In this document: piece by piece, positions 34,995 to 47,216 of the stretch
Position numbering within the stretch: the stretch's first letter is position 1
How the letters are laid out: every line of letters starts with the position of its first letter
Source: Drosophila pseudoobscura
Lineage: Eukaryota > Arthropoda > Insecta > Diptera > Drosophilidae
Assembly (NCBI RefSeq): GCF_009870125.1
Contig: NC_046679.1
Span: 8,866,001 to 8,930,000, forward strand
Direction: 5' to 3'
Length of the DNA: 64,000 bases
The notes under the pieces: generated by a model
Told to the model about the DNA's origin: nothing
Databases searched by the model: none
What the model saw: only the letters and a program-made list of their open reading frames with translations
Position numbers and translations under genes: made by a program

Positions 34995-36728
34995 ACCAGC
35001 AACATTTCGCAAAGCCCCGCCAAGGAGGGGGAACAAGAGGGGTAAAAACACTGTATGAAATAAAATAAGCTAAAGCTTCGATGGTGAACCGAAGTCTGGA
35101 AGTCGGGCGATCGGCGATCAGCTGCGACAACGAAACCGAAGCGAGTGCCTCGGACTTGGAGTCGCTTCAAGTCGGGGCACGAGAACCGACTTGGACCTGC
35201 CATGGAATGCAGCATAGAAATCGAAAGCCGTCAGCCAGCTGGGCGTATGAGTACCCACATACCCACTCACACACTCAACGTACACACCCATAGTATGGCT
35301 ATATAGTATATGGTCTGGAGTCAGGCGAGAAGCAATTTCCAATCAGGTTATTAGCGTGAACCGTCGTCATACAGAATTCTTGGCTCGAGCAGAATTTATG
35401 CTCCCACCGCTCACGCATACGCAATGAGAACGGAGTAGAGCAGAGCAGAGCACAGCGCTGAATGCCAATTCTATCAAGACGTCGACATTCAGTGCACGGA
35501 AGTGCTGCACTTGTAAGGTATTTCAATTATGTAAAGCACTTCTCCCCTTAGCCAGACGTTAATCGATTACAATCACCAGGCAGACTAGAGACCAGCAAAC
35601 AGCTTACAGCGAGCCGGCCACCCAATTACTAAACGTAATTCCATCAGCCACCACAGCCAGTATGTACATAAATTGTGTGTTGCTTTCGGCCATTTCTCTT
35701 GAGCTGTCAAAAAAAAAGTGCAAACAAAATTTGGCTTGTAGTCCACTGACCTAGTCAATGCCTGTGTCTCTGGCAACTGGAAACTGGTTGCCAGCAGTGG
35801 GCCAAAAGAAATGAGAAAAAATAAGATGATTTTTGTCATCTTTTTTATGTCTGGTATAATACTCGTGAATTCTAGAAGAGTCAGTTACCTCAGAAGCAAG
35901 CTTGCCATAGGCAAAAGCATGCCATTTACCAATACCAAAGATCCACAACTGCAACTGTTCAAAAGATTACTTGCCTGATCATAAGACAAGCCAGCAGTTT
36001 GATCAGTAATAGCTAGAACCAATGTTTGGGGAGAGTTCATTAGCCTTAAAAACCGCAGCCTTGGTCACAGCCTAATGCTGATAAGCTTTACTTTAAGCCA
36101 GCTTATTTACTTGACTCAACCAATCATCACTTGCAGCAAAGGGTCTCGAGGCAATTTATACCCATCTACGACTACTACTACCCCTAAGTAGATCTATAAA
36201 ATCACACAGATACTCACTTTACTAATCAACCAGTTGTTGTCATCTATTAATGGTCTTGTAAAACCAGTTAAGCTCTAGCGAAAGTGAGATAATCGCAGGT
36301 TAGAATGGAATAGAGATATATGTATATCTATATATAATCGTGTGTGCACAGAAGCAGGTCTTGAGAGAATCTGGCCAATTACAATTAAGGTAGTAGAGTG
36401 GAGTCAAAGGCCTAAGGGTCACATCAAGGTGAGTGCAATTTTCGGTTAGAGGGTAGCAGATCAGATGTCAAGCCACAACTCATTTGGACACCCTGTACGA
36501 CCACATCAAGTCTAATGTTGAAAAACTTGTTTACTTACTAATTGTACCGAAAAAAGAGAATAAAGATGTTTTCTAAAATATATATGAAACATCGAAACAA
36601 TGAAATGGATACAAAAGATCTAGATTTTGGCCTTTCATTTTGAATAAAACACAAAGACTCCAGACCGAAATCGCATTTCGTTCGGTGCCTTGAAGTCGTG
36701 CAAACTGTTTTAGCTTAAAGGTCTAAAG
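34995..36728. other. Intergenic region upstream of the first takeout-like gene
   Basis: No gene is seen. The sequence is AT-rich with short ORFs only. The takeout-like transcript presumably starts within the last 100-200 bases. Confidence 0.5.
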
Positions 36729-37682
36729 ATGCTGGAGAAAATCGCCAAGTTTCTGATCATTTTGGTTGTACTTACTGCCACTGCAAATGGCTCAAAATAT
36801 CTAGCCCAGAAACGTAAGAAACTCTCGCAGATTCTACGCAAACTCAGTCTCCAAATAACCAATTAATTGCAGCTGATTTCCTTACACCGTGCGTTGTGGG
36901 CGATCCAAGCATCAATAGTTGCCTGGCTCAGAACTTGCAGGCGCTTTTCCATCAGTGGAAGGACGGCATACCTGGCTACAATGCGTTAGGATCCTTGGAT
37001 CCTCTGCATATCAAGAGAGTGAAGTTCTCGCAAGATGCTAGCCAAGCCATAGCCATCAATGCTGATCTGCAGAATGTATATGTGACTGGAGCTGGCCAAG
37101 CAGTGATCAAGGAGGCCAGGTAGGATCTACTACTGCTTCATCTACTGGTGAAATGTTAATCCAAGCAAACGTATACTCTTTAGTTTTGACCCCAAACACT
37201 ACGTGATGAAGGCTTTGGTCTTCGTTCCGAAGCTCCGTTTCCAGTTCGACTACAAACTCAAAGGCCATGTAGTTGCCCTGAACCTCAATGGCCGTGGCAG
37301 CGGCTACTTTGAAGCTGGTAAGACTAGTTAGCCAACTGTAAGACCATCTTTAAGCTTATTCCAATCCGCAGAGAAAGCCTTGCTGTACCTGGAAATGGCG
37401 GGCAGGCCACGCGTCACACCCGAGGGGGGTTTCGCGGATGTGGACAGTCTGAAAATCTCCTTCCGTGATATCAAGCAATTCCACATCCAGCTGCAAAATC
37501 TTTTCGGGGGCAACAAGCCCCTGGAGGACAGTGCCCACACGCTTTTCAACGAGAACTGGCGGGAGTTCTACGAGGTGCTACGTCCTGCTGCCGAGCAAAC
37601 TGTCGGAGGCGTACTCCTCGATCGCATGAAAAAGACGTTCGCCTATGTTCCAGCCAGCTACTTCATCAAAGACTTCCACTGA
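36729..37682 (+). CDS. Takeout/JHBP-family secreted protein, copy 1
   Basis: Secreted carrier-type protein of 258 aa; the family binds small hydrophobic ligands such as juvenile-hormone-like lipids. Exons are 36,729-36,813, 36,873-37,119, 37,184-37,317 and 37,372-37,682. A signal peptide (KFLIILVVLTATANG) is followed by the conserved Cys pair (TPCVVGDPSINSC) that forms the N-terminal disulphide of JHBP proteins. The length and the fold signature (GYNALGSLDPLHIKRV, then NENWREFYEVLRP) fit the family. Intron phases match the two other copies at 38.1 and 46.0 kb, but the sequence is clearly more diverged from them than they are from each other. Ligand and tissue cannot be read from the sequence. 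Confidence 0.92.
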
Positions 37683-38085
37683 GGGAATACTACGCTAGAA
37701 TTAATGTAACATTATAATAATACGAGTACCTACACAGTAATATAATTCTCACTTTTAATAATATTGTAACCGGCGGTTAGGACAGGAAATAGATGAAATT
37801 AAACACACAACCAGATGCATTTAGCCCCGGCTTCGTGCTCAAACTAAATGGCTGTAAGCTGCTACCAAATGAGTTTGTGTGTCGCCCAGTTGAGAGCTGT
37901 CGCAGCTCGAAACTTGGATCTCGGATCTATGATCTTGAATGCTCGCTGAATGAGAATAAAACTGAAGCCCAGAGCTTGCCGCCAGCTAGTCGGTTGCATG
38001 TCGTGACACCGATTAATGTAACTCTGAGCCGCTGTCTCAGTTGCAAATAAAGATATTAGATACAGAAGTGCAAAGATACAGTAGC
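37683..38085. other. Spacer between takeout-like copies 1 and 2
   Basis: Short intergenic spacer; no gene is seen. It holds the 3' UTR of copy 1 and the promoter of copy 2. Confidence 0.5.
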
Positions 38086-39138
38086 ATGAGCAGCAGCACG
38101 CGCCATGGCCGTAGGTCTTTTGGGCTTTGTAGTGGATTAATTGCCATCTTGTGCCTAAATGAGATCGCTTTGGATGTGATGGTGGCAGCCGTCGCCTACT
38201 ACACGGAGAAGCGTAAGTCCTGTCATTCAAATTGGTCATCCCTACTTGGACTCTAACGAATCCACAGCATCTTGGCTGCCTTCGTGCCGAATTTACGAGC
38301 CTGGCTTCACCAAGTGCTCGACGAACAGCGTGCAGAAACTTCTGGACCAAATGAACAGCGGGATTCCGGAGGTAGTCGAAAGCTTTGGTCCCTTCGATCC
38401 CATGCGGGTAAGAGACATAGTCTTCAAGCAGGATAACAATGAGGTGGCCACCATAAGAGCCAATCTCACAGAGCTTGTGGTGAAGGGGTTCGCAAAAACC
38501 AAGGTCAAGGAGAGCCGGTAAGTGGGTGGACCAAGTCAAAAGAGCACTCCATCAATAGTGATTCATTTAGTGTCAGCAAGAAGGACTTTAGCTGGCAGAC
38601 CAAGATCTATCTGCCCAAAATGCGATTGGATGGCAAGTACCAAATGGCCGGAAGGATTCTGCTCATACCACTGAGTGGTTCTGGCAATATATTCATAGAG
38701 ATCGGTAAGTGTTCTCACTTTAAAACTAAGCCCGGAACTCAGAACATCATTTCCATAGAGGATCTGGACATACTGCTGATAACTAAGACGCAGCTGTATG
38801 AGAAGGGCGGCTTCACCTTCGACAATGTCACGTCCGTGCGTGTCCAGCTAAAGCTCTCCCGAGTGCACACCGAACTGGACAACCTGTTCAACGGCCGAAG
38901 CCCGGAGGTGGAGCGCAGCACCAATCAGTTCTTCAACGACAACTGGCGGGACTTTTACGAGGCCCTCAAACCGCTGATCGTCGAAACGGTCGAAAACATT
39001 CTCTACGATGTGATGTCCAAGGTGTTCCATCTGATCCCAGCTAACTTCTTTGTGGAAGACATACCCACCCCTCAGGAGTTGTATGGCTCCAAGCTTGCGG
39101 CTGGTAGTGATAGTGGATCCAATTCCATGCCAAATTGA
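38086..39138 (+). CDS. Takeout/JHBP-family secreted protein, copy 2
   Basis: A 296-aa protein from exons 38,086-38,212, 38,268-38,517, 38,571-38,704 and 38,759-39,138. The N-terminus has a basic n-region (SSSTRHGRRS) before a hydrophobic core (FGLCSGLIAILCL), longer than usual for a signal peptide. The Cys pair (PSCRIYEPGFTKC) and the family segments (PEVVESFGPFDPMRV, NDNWRDFYEALKP, LIPANFFVEDIP) are present. The tail after LYGSK is a short Ser/Gly-rich extension (SDSGSNSMPN) not seen in copy 1. AATAAA at 39,223-39,228 is a likely poly(A) signal. It is closely related to the copy at 46.0 kb, from which it is now separated by the opposite-strand eater gene. Confidence 0.92.
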
Positions 39139-39481
39139 TAACTGATTGATCCATCTAGTGTAGTCGAGAGTATATTCCAGTTTTGAGCTAAGAATTTTGC
39201 TGAAAGGCAGTGTAATATTGGCAATAAATGTGTACTATTTTTATAGCTATCCCTCCGTATAGCAGATCTATTCAATCAATAGCAATCAGGTCGGTTTTGC
39301 CCAACAAACAATTTGCAATTCGAATGAGCTAAACATCTAATCATGTCATTCATACTATAAACTTTATTTTATAATGAGAGAATTGTGTGATCTTAAAATT
39401 AAAGCTTAAGCTCGAATGACATCTACCTTATTTGCAGAAAAGTACACTCCAAATTGTTTTTCTGAAAAATATATATATATA
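39139..39481. other. Convergent 3' region between takeout copy 2 and eater
   Basis: AATAAA at 39,223-39,228 (+) ends takeout copy 2, and AATAAA on the minus strand (39,364-39,369) ends eater. Confidence 0.6.
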
Positions 39482-42400
39482 TTAAGAAAAAGTCAGATAT
39501 TGTTCGGGTATCTCACCGTTCTTGTCCACTCGATAGCTACGCTTCTTGTAGATATAACACATCAGAAACGCAATGACAATGGACAAAACCAGCGCAACGA
39601 TCCCGATCGCAATGAACACCCATTTCAATCGGTTTTTGCCGCTCATCTGGCCATAGGATTGCTCCCCCGTGCCCGATCCTTCTGGAAGCTGGCACAGGTA
39701 ACCGGCAGCCGGCTCGGCACCATCGAAGCAAGTACACATTCCGGGAAACAGGCAGTACCCGTTGATGCACTCCATCTCGCATATTGGGAGGCACAGAAGC
39801 CGTCCATCGTCCCCGTCGTCTCTGTGAAGCTTGTAGTTTGGCTCGCAAGTACACTGCTCCTCAACGCACGTCCCGTTCCAGCAGAACTTCTCGCACCAAA
39901 ATAACAGATCGGGTATCGAGGAGGAAATCTCTGAATCCGTGGATTCGTCGTACCAGCTAGTAGTCGAGGTGGCAGATCCAAGATGACCTGTGCTTCGGCC
40001 GCCAAGGAGATCATTCTTCTCAGGGACACACATCCCTGACGAGAACTCATAGACAGAACCATTCTCGCAATTACAAACATTGGGTGCGACGCAGGAGCCA
40101 TTGAAACATCCATTTGGGCAATAGGGCTTGCAGGTGCCTTCTCTGATCCTGATGTATCCTTCGATACACGAGCACAGCCCAGGCGCCACGCAGAATCCGT
40201 TCTCACATCGGCCGTCGCAGATGGGAATACATTTTTTCTCACTTTCTTTTGCGTATCCTTCGATGCAGGCACACCTTCCGGGAGACTCGCAGAATCCGTT
40301 CTCACATCCGTCCTCACAAATGGGAGCACATCTGTTCTCACTCTCCATTGCGTATCCTTCGTTGCAGGAACACTTTCCGGGAGACTCGCAGAATCCGTTC
40401 TCACATCCGCCCTCACAAATGGGAGCACATCTGTTCTCACCCTCCTTTCCGTATCCTTCGATGCAGGAACACTTTCCGGGAGACTCGCAAAATCCGTTTT
40501 CACATCCGCCCTCACAAATGGGAGCACATCTGTACTCACTCTCCTTTCCGTATCCTTCGATGCAGGAACACTTTCCGGGAGACTCGCAGAATCCATTCTC
40601 ACATCCGCCCTCACAAATGGGAGCACATCTGTTCTCACTCTCCATTGCGTATCCTTCGTTGCAGGAACACTTTCCGGGAGACTCGCAGAATCCGTTCTCA
40701 CATCCATCCTCACAAATGGGAGCACATCTGTTCTCACTCTCCATTGCGTATCCTTCGTTGCAGGAACACTTTCCGGAAAACTCGCAGAATCCGTTCTCAC
40801 ATCCGCCCTCACAAATGGGAGCACATCTGTTCTCACTCTCCTTTCCGTATCCTTCGATGCAGGAACACTTTCCGGGAGACTCGCAGAATCCGTTCTCACA
40901 TCCGTCCTCGCAGATGGGAACACATCTGTTCTCACTCTCCATTGCGTATCCTTCGTTGCAGGAACACCTTCCGGGAGACTCGCAGAATCCGTTCTCACAT
41001 CCGTCCTCACAAATGGGAGCACATCTGTTCTCACTTTCTTTTGCGTATCCTTCGTGGCAGGAACACTTTCCGGGAGACTCGCAGAATCCGTTCTCACATC
41101 CGTCCTCGCAGATGGGAACACATCTGTTCTCACTCTCCATTGCGTATCCTTCGTTGCAGGAACACTTTCCGGGAGACTCGCAGAATCCGTTCTCACATCC
41201 GCCCTCACAAATGGGAGCACATCTGTTCTCACCCTCCTTTCCGTATCCTTCGATGCAGGAACACTTTCCGGGAGACTCGCAAAATCCATTCTCACATCCG
41301 TCCTCACAAATGGGAGCACATCTGTTCTCACTTTCTTTTGCGTATCCTTCGTGGCAGGAACACTTTCCGGGAGTCTCGCAGAATCCGTTCTCACACCCGC
41401 CTTCGCATATGGGAGCACATCTGTTCTCACTCTCCTTTGCGTATCCTTCGTTGCAAGAACATCTTCCTGGAGACTCGCAGAATCCGTTCTCACATCCGCC
41501 CTCGCAGATGGGAACACATCTGTTCTCACTCTCCTTTCCGTATCCTTCGTTGCAGGTACACTTTCCGGGAGACTCGCAGAATCCGTTCTCACATCCGTCC
41601 TCACAAATGGGAGCACATCTGCTCTCACTTTCCTTTGCGTATCCTTCGTGGCAGGAACACTTTCCGGGAGACTCGCAGAATCCGTTCTCACATCCGCCCT
41701 CGCAGATGGGAACACATCTGTTCTCACTCTCCTTTCCGTATCCTTCGTTGCAGGTACACTTTCCGGGAGACTCGCAGAATCCGTTCGCACATCCGTCCTC
41801 ACAAATGGGAGCACATCTGTTCTCACTTTCCTTTGCGTATCCTTCGTGGCAGGAACACTTTCCGGGAGACTCGCAGAATCCGTTCTCACATCCGCCCTCG
41901 CAGATGGGAACACATCTGTTCTCACTCTCCTTTCCGTATCCTTCGTTGCAGGTACACTTTCCGGGAGTCTCGCAGAATCCGTTCTCACACCCGCCTTCGC
42001 ATATGGGAGCACATCTGTTCTCACTCTCCTTTGCGTATCCTTCGTTGCAAGAACATCTTCCTGGAGACTCGCAGAATCCGTTCTCACATCCGCCCTCGCA
42101 GATGGGAACACATCTGTTCTCACTCTCCTTTCCGTATCCTTCGTTGCAGGTACACTTTCCGGGAGACTCGCAGAATCCGTTCTCACATCCGTCCTCACAA
42201 ATGGGAGCACATCTGTTCTCACTTTCCTTTGCGTATCCTTCGTGGCAGGAACACTTTCCGGGAGACTCGCAGAATCCGTTCTCACATCCGCCCTCGCAGA
42301 TGGGAACACATCTGTTCTCACTCTCCTTTCCGTATCCTTCGTTGCAGGTACACTTTCCGGGAGACTCGCAGAATCCGTTCGCACATCCGTCCTCACAAAT

Positions 42401-44398
42401 GGGAGCACATCTGTTCTCACTCTCCTTTCCGTATCCTTCGTTGCAGGAACACTTTCCGGGAGACTCGCAGAATCCGTTCTCACATCCGCCCTCACAAATG
42501 GGAGCACATCTGTTCTCACTCTCCATTGCGTATCCTTCGTTGCAGGAACACTTTCCGGGAGACTCGCAGAATCCGTTCTCACATCCGCCCTCACAAATGG
42601 GAGCACATCTGTTCTCACTCTCCATTGCGTATCCTTCGTTGCAGGAACACTTTCCGGGAGACTCGCAGAATCCGTTCGCACATCCGTCCTCACAAATGGG
42701 AGCACATCTGTTCTCACTCTCCTTTCCGTATCCTTCGTTGCAGGAACACTTTCCGGGAGACTCGCAGAATCCATTTTCACATCCATCCTCACAAATAGGA
42801 GCACATCTGTTCTCAATCTCCATTGCGTATCCTTCGTTGCAGGAACACTTTCCGGGGGACTCGCAGAATCCGTTCTCACATCCGCCCTTGCAGATGGGAA
42901 CACATCTGTTCTCACTTTCTTTTGCGTATCCTTCGTTGCAGGAACACTTTCCGGGAGACTCGCAGAATCCGTTCTCACACCCGCCTTCGCAAATGGGGGC
43001 ACATCTGTTCTCACTCTCTTTTGCGTATCCTTCGTTGCAAGAACATCTTCCTGGAGACTCGCAGAATCCGTTCTCACATCCGGCCTCGCAAATGGGAACA
43101 CATCTGTTCTCACTCTCCATTGCGTATCCTTCGTTGCAGGAACACTTTCCGGGAGACTCGCAGAATCCGTTCTCACATCCAGCCTCGCAGATGGGAACAC
43201 ATCTGTTCTCACTCTCCTTTGCGTATCCTTCTTTACAGGAACATCTTCCTGGAGACTCGCAGAGCCCGTTCTCACATCCGCCCTCGCAGATGGGAACACA
43301 TCTGTTCTCACTCTCCTTCCCGTATCCTTTATTGCAGGTACATTTTCCGGGAGACTCGCAAAGGCCATTTTCACATCCTCCCTCACAAACTGGCGCACAG
43401 ATGTTGCCCTGCTTCATATAGCCCTGGTTGCACGTGCAAACATCTGGCGCTTCACATAATCCGTTCAGGCACCCTCCGCTGCAGACGGGTAGGCAGATCG
43501 ACTCGCTGATGGGGGAGTAACCTTTGTGGCACTCACAGACGTCCGGCGCCGTGCAGTTGCCATTCATGCAACCGTAATCGCAGATGGGCACGCAGTTCCT
43601 ATCGGGTCCCTTCTGGTAGTTCCTCTTGCACTCGCATACATCGGGTGCGCGACAAACTCCGTTATCGCAGCCCATGCTGCACACTGGTCGACACATAAAC
43701 GACTTAGATTCTTTGTCCAGCAAGTAGCCTTTCTTGCACTCGCAGTGATTAGGGGCCGCACAGACACCGTTGCCCGAGGCACAGTTCTGATCGCAGAGGG
43801 GATGGCATGTCTGGCTGGTGGCGTTCAGCGAGTAGCCTTCGTTGCAGTTGCACTTGTTGGGCAGTACGCAGTTGCCGTTGGCACAGCCGCTGGGGCAGTG
43901 AGGCAGACAGTTGCCGCTGGCGGCGTCCAGAATGTGGTCCTTGGAGCAGACGCACCGTCCGGGAGACTGGCATGTGCCCTTGCTGCAGCCACCCTTGCAG
44001 GCCGGAACACAACTGTGATGGGATGGGAAAATCCAATCAGATATTAAGTACATAATATATGGAGCTTCCTACCGATTAGAGGGGACATTGTTGAAATTTT
44101 TGTATCCACTGTTGCAGGTGCAAACATTTGGTTTGGAGCACGTGCCACTCCCACAGGGCCGCTGGCAGGTGGCCACACATCTAATCTTTGGCCCCTTTCC
44201 CAATCGTCGGTATCCCCTGCAGCAGGTTTGTATTTTCCTTTCCTATAGAAAGACTCTTGTACTGGATGTGGAAAGAGACTCCATCGATCAGCTTACCACA
44301 CGCTTTCCATTCACACTGCTGACACGCTTCACCTCGCAGATCTGGGCCTCTAAGAATCCGATAAGTAGGGAAAATATCAAAATTTTGCCAATCAACAT
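39482..44398 (-). CDS. eater: Eater, NIM-repeat phagocytic receptor of haemocytes
   Basis: Type I membrane scavenger receptor of blood cells that binds bacteria and mediates phagocytosis and adhesion. Exons are 44,398-44,297, 44,242-44,073 and 44,012-39,482, giving about 1600 aa. Exon 1 is a signal peptide (MLIGKILIFSLLIGFLEAQ). Exon 2 begins with the family hallmark CCRGY and the first NIM repeat. Exon 3 holds about 42 more EGF-like NIM repeats: six divergent ones, about 32 nearly identical 33-residue units (43,370 to about 40,190), then four divergent ones. A TM helix (WVFIAIGIVALVLSIVIAFLMC) and a short cytosolic tail (YIYKKRSYRVDKNG, ending QYLTFS) follow. The D. melanogaster protein is shorter as I remember it (about 1200 aa, about 32 repeats). 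Repeats of this sort are prone to assembly collapse, so the copy number may differ in the real genome. Confidence 0.95.
40190..43370 (-). repeat. Tandem array of about 32 near-identical 99-bp units inside eater
   Basis: Each unit encodes 33 residues with the pattern C-(A/V)-P-I-C-E-x-G-C-(E/A)-N-G-F-C-E-S-P-G-x-C-x-C. Units differ at a few sites (NEGY/HEGY/IEGY, GK/AK/AM, EGG/EDG/EAG). The order of variants repeats every six units (about 594 bases): a variant with ETPGK occurs near 41,370 and again near 41,964. Confidence 0.9.
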
Positions 44399-45435
44399 GA
44401 TTGCTCAAGAAATATCCAACAACTGACTCTGATCCATTTAGAAATGTGACTAAAGAGGCCTTAGCAAAAATCACAAAACACTCATAAGTTTGCAAACGCT
44501 TCTTGGTTCCCATATAGTATACACATAAGCGAATATATGAACCATATATACGCAAGTACATACATATACATAGAGCATCCGTTTTAATGAGACTTATCAC
44601 CAAGGCAGGCGAATGTCGCAATGTCTCGGCATTATAATGGAACATTGTTCCCTCAGAAGAGGTCTACCAAGCTCATTTGGTGCGTGCAATTGGCAAGGGT
44701 GGGGAAGAGGTCTTCCCGGCTTATCTCAGAGAGCGAGCGCTCCCCTCTCCGAGCGCCAAATAAATGCAATCTCAGGGCATAGAAAAGAGTTCTATACAAT
44801 GGCAATATACAATATAACGAATTAAACATGCTCTAACCAAATTAAATGGAACAGAAAATAGAGTATAATAATGATGTATCTACAATAAACTCATGAAAAG
44901 TCAAAATCATATTTCCATAGAACGTAATAGATATACATAAGGCTTATGACTCACTTCGGTTTTAGATACGAATACCATATAATTTTCTCAGAGATTAAAA
45001 TAATGAAGAATTTGCAAGTTAAAGTATTCCCTTTTAAATAGAGTAAAAGAAATCCACTCTCTCATTTGCATAAATAAATGGAAAATATATAGTCCAATGC
45101 AACTATTATTTTCATTACAAGGCCATTACATCATCGTCGAGTGCGATAATTAAAGCTGAACTCAACTGTTGTTTAGTTAAAAGATGATATTAATTTTGGC
45201 GGGAGTCACACATTGGATATCTGCAAGGGCAGAGGGGCAGACAGTTGCCGCTGGCGGTATGGGGGGGGGGGGCAGCTTGAAGCAGAAGAAGATTAAGAAG
45301 CCGCAAGCTATTCCGCCGAAACTAGATTAACAGAATCCACACTCTCATATGCAAAAATAAAATTAAAAAAAATTAATCTAGTGATATTATTTACATCATA
45401 AACTGCACTCCATATATCCACTGTAGCTTAGTCCA

Positions 45436-45594
45436 ATGATGGAAATACTTTTGGCATTAGTAACGTTGGTAATTTTCTCAACAATGAGCATCCAGATCAT
45501 TGCGGACTCAGATGTCGAGGAGAGGCGAGGCTCTGGCCATTTAATGTTTTTATTATGGTCGTTAAAATGCAAGTATTTTTACTTCTCAACCTGA
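45436..45594 (+). CDS. Possible 52-aa secreted peptide
   Basis: ATG 45,436 opens 52 codons to TGA 45,592-45,594. Residues 3-23 form a good signal peptide (EILLALVTLVIFSTMSIQIIA, one residue shortened here). A charged segment (DSDVEERRGSG) follows, then a hydrophobic/aromatic end (LMFLLWSLKCKYFYFST). The second half from about 45,540 is AT-rich and looks less coding, so the true gene may splice out near there. No recognised family, no clear promoter and no polyadenylation signal. It may be a chance frame. Confidence 0.3.
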   Translation: MMEILLALVTLVIFSTMSIQIIADSDVEERRGSGHLMFLLWSLKCKYFYFST

Positions 45595-45922
45595 CTTTAG
45601 CAATTACGTTTGCCTAGGTCCGAACCGAGTGATATTGTCAGTCGACGTATTTTCCAGCTTCTAGTATGAGTTCAAGTAGATATTAAATTAGCTTACCGGT
45701 TCGTTCGGTGTTCGGTGGCAAGGTGAAGTCGCTACAGCTTCCCAACAACAAGCTGCAAGTACTCGTATAATATAAATATGGAATACATTTAAGTAAGCGT
45801 AGTAAATGAAAATGCCTCGATTCTGGTATTACCCAGGCATCACATCACACTCAATTCATCAATTGCACTCGAGTCGTCGGGAGGTGGCCAGGCCCCACAG
45901 GCACATCGGATATATATAGGCC

Positions 45923-45960
45923 AGATAAAAGCCAGCTCCGCTGCGAGTTATCTCTCATTC
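45923..45960 (+). promoter_or_regulatory. Core promoter of takeout copy 3
   Basis: GATAAAAG at 45,924-45,931 lies about 31 bases before a perfect initiator TCATTC at 45,955-45,960, giving a start near 45,957 and a 70-base 5' UTR. Confidence 0.6.
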
Positions 45961-46027
45961 GCCAACTGCGACTAACTCGATTAGGCGGTGACTTTAACTG
46001 TGATACTGACAGTGACAACTTTTCACA

Positions 46028-47216
46028 ATGTACATAATTGGATTACTGGTGTGCGCGGGGATGTTGATGACGCTTCTCGACGGCATCGAGGGCGTCGAAT
46101 TTTATACGGAAAAGCGTAAGTGCATCGTTAATGTTTCTTTGTGTGTGTGTGTGAGGGTATGGCAAAGGTTAACTCTTGTCGGAAAATTACCTCAAATCAT
46201 GTTGCACCTTGTCTAATGCGGAAACTTTTAATATTACAGCCTCTTACCTTGAATCGTGTCGGATCTATGAGCCCGAGTTCACCAACTGCTCAACACGTTC
46301 GATTCAGAAATTCATGAATCAGGTAATCAAAGGTGAGGCTACAGCTTATCAAAACTTTCCTCGCTCATGGAAATGTTTCATTCGAAAGGTATACCCGAGA
46401 TAAATGAATCTTTTGGACCCATTGACCCCATGAAACAGGATCAGCTGGTGTTCAAGCAGGACAACAGCGATATTGCCACCATTTCAGCCAACCTCACGGA
46501 GATGCTGATACGCGGTTTTGGCAAGATGGTGATCAAGGAGAGCAAGTGAGTATCGATTGCATTGCCTTGCACTTGAGAACAGTGTTCGCATATCAAGCGC
46601 CAACAAAAGCTGTTTCGTGGAGGTTTTTGGTGTGGAACATTGGATTGATTCGAATCTTATTCAAGGGTCAGCAAAAAGGACTTTAGCTGGCTGACAAAGA
46701 TCTACTTGCCAACAATGCGCTTGGATTGCAAATATAAAATGTTCGGACGCATTCTGCTAGTGCCCCTCCGAGGAGGTGGCAACATGTCCATGGAAATAGG
46801 TAAGTATATCTGTACAATGATAAATCCGTCACAGTTAAACAACTGAGCTTTACTGATATATAGATGACCTCAACATACTGATGAGCACCAAGACACACCT
46901 CTACGAGAAGGGCGGTTTCACCTTCTACAACGTGACATCGGTGCGGGTGAGCCTGAAGGTCGGAAAGGTAAAGACCAATATGGAGAATCTGTTCAATGGC
47001 CACAGCAAGGAGGTGGAGCGCGGCACCAATCAGTTCTTCAACGACAATTGGCGGGATCTGTTCGAGGCATTGCGTCCTTTGGTCGCCGAGACTGTGGAAC
47101 GGACGCTGCTGAAGCTGCTGCAGAAGGTGTTCAATCTGATACCCGCCAACTTCTTCGTAGAGGACATACCCAACTCCCTGACCCTGTACGGCCGAAAGAC
47201 GGAAATGATCGCGTAG
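46028..47216 (+). CDS. Takeout/JHBP-family secreted protein, copy 3
   Basis: A 274-aa protein from exons 46,028-46,115, 46,240-46,332, 46,389-46,545, 46,666-46,799 and 46,864-47,216. It has one more intron than copies 1 and 2, splitting their exon 2 just before IPEINESFGPIDP. The signal peptide is MYIIGLLVCAGMLMTLLDGIEG. The disulphide Cys pair (ESCRIYEPEFTNC) and family segments (VSKKDFSWLTKIYLP, TNQFFNDNWRDLFEALRP, LIPANFFVEDIP) closely match copy 2. AATAAA at 47,296-47,301 is the likely poly(A) signal. The gene ends tail to tail with the carbonic anhydrase gene, whose stop is 156 bases away. Confidence 0.93.

Larger units (their letters stand above)
44399..46027. other. Region upstream of eater and of takeout copy 3
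   Basis: This should hold the eater promoter (minus strand, near 44,400-44,600) and the takeout copy 3 promoter. A G12 run lies at 45,261-45,272. A 22-base match to eater exon 3 lies at 45,236-45,257. A possible 52-aa secreted-peptide frame lies at 45,436-45,594. Confidence 0.5.

Noticed and set aside
39643-43398. 1251-codon minus-strand frame
   Set aside because: Alternative frame of the same eater repeats; it lacks the Cys pattern and TM of eater.
40128-43421. 1097-codon plus-strand ORF
   Set aside because: Antisense shadow of the eater repeat array, caused by the 99-base unit length.
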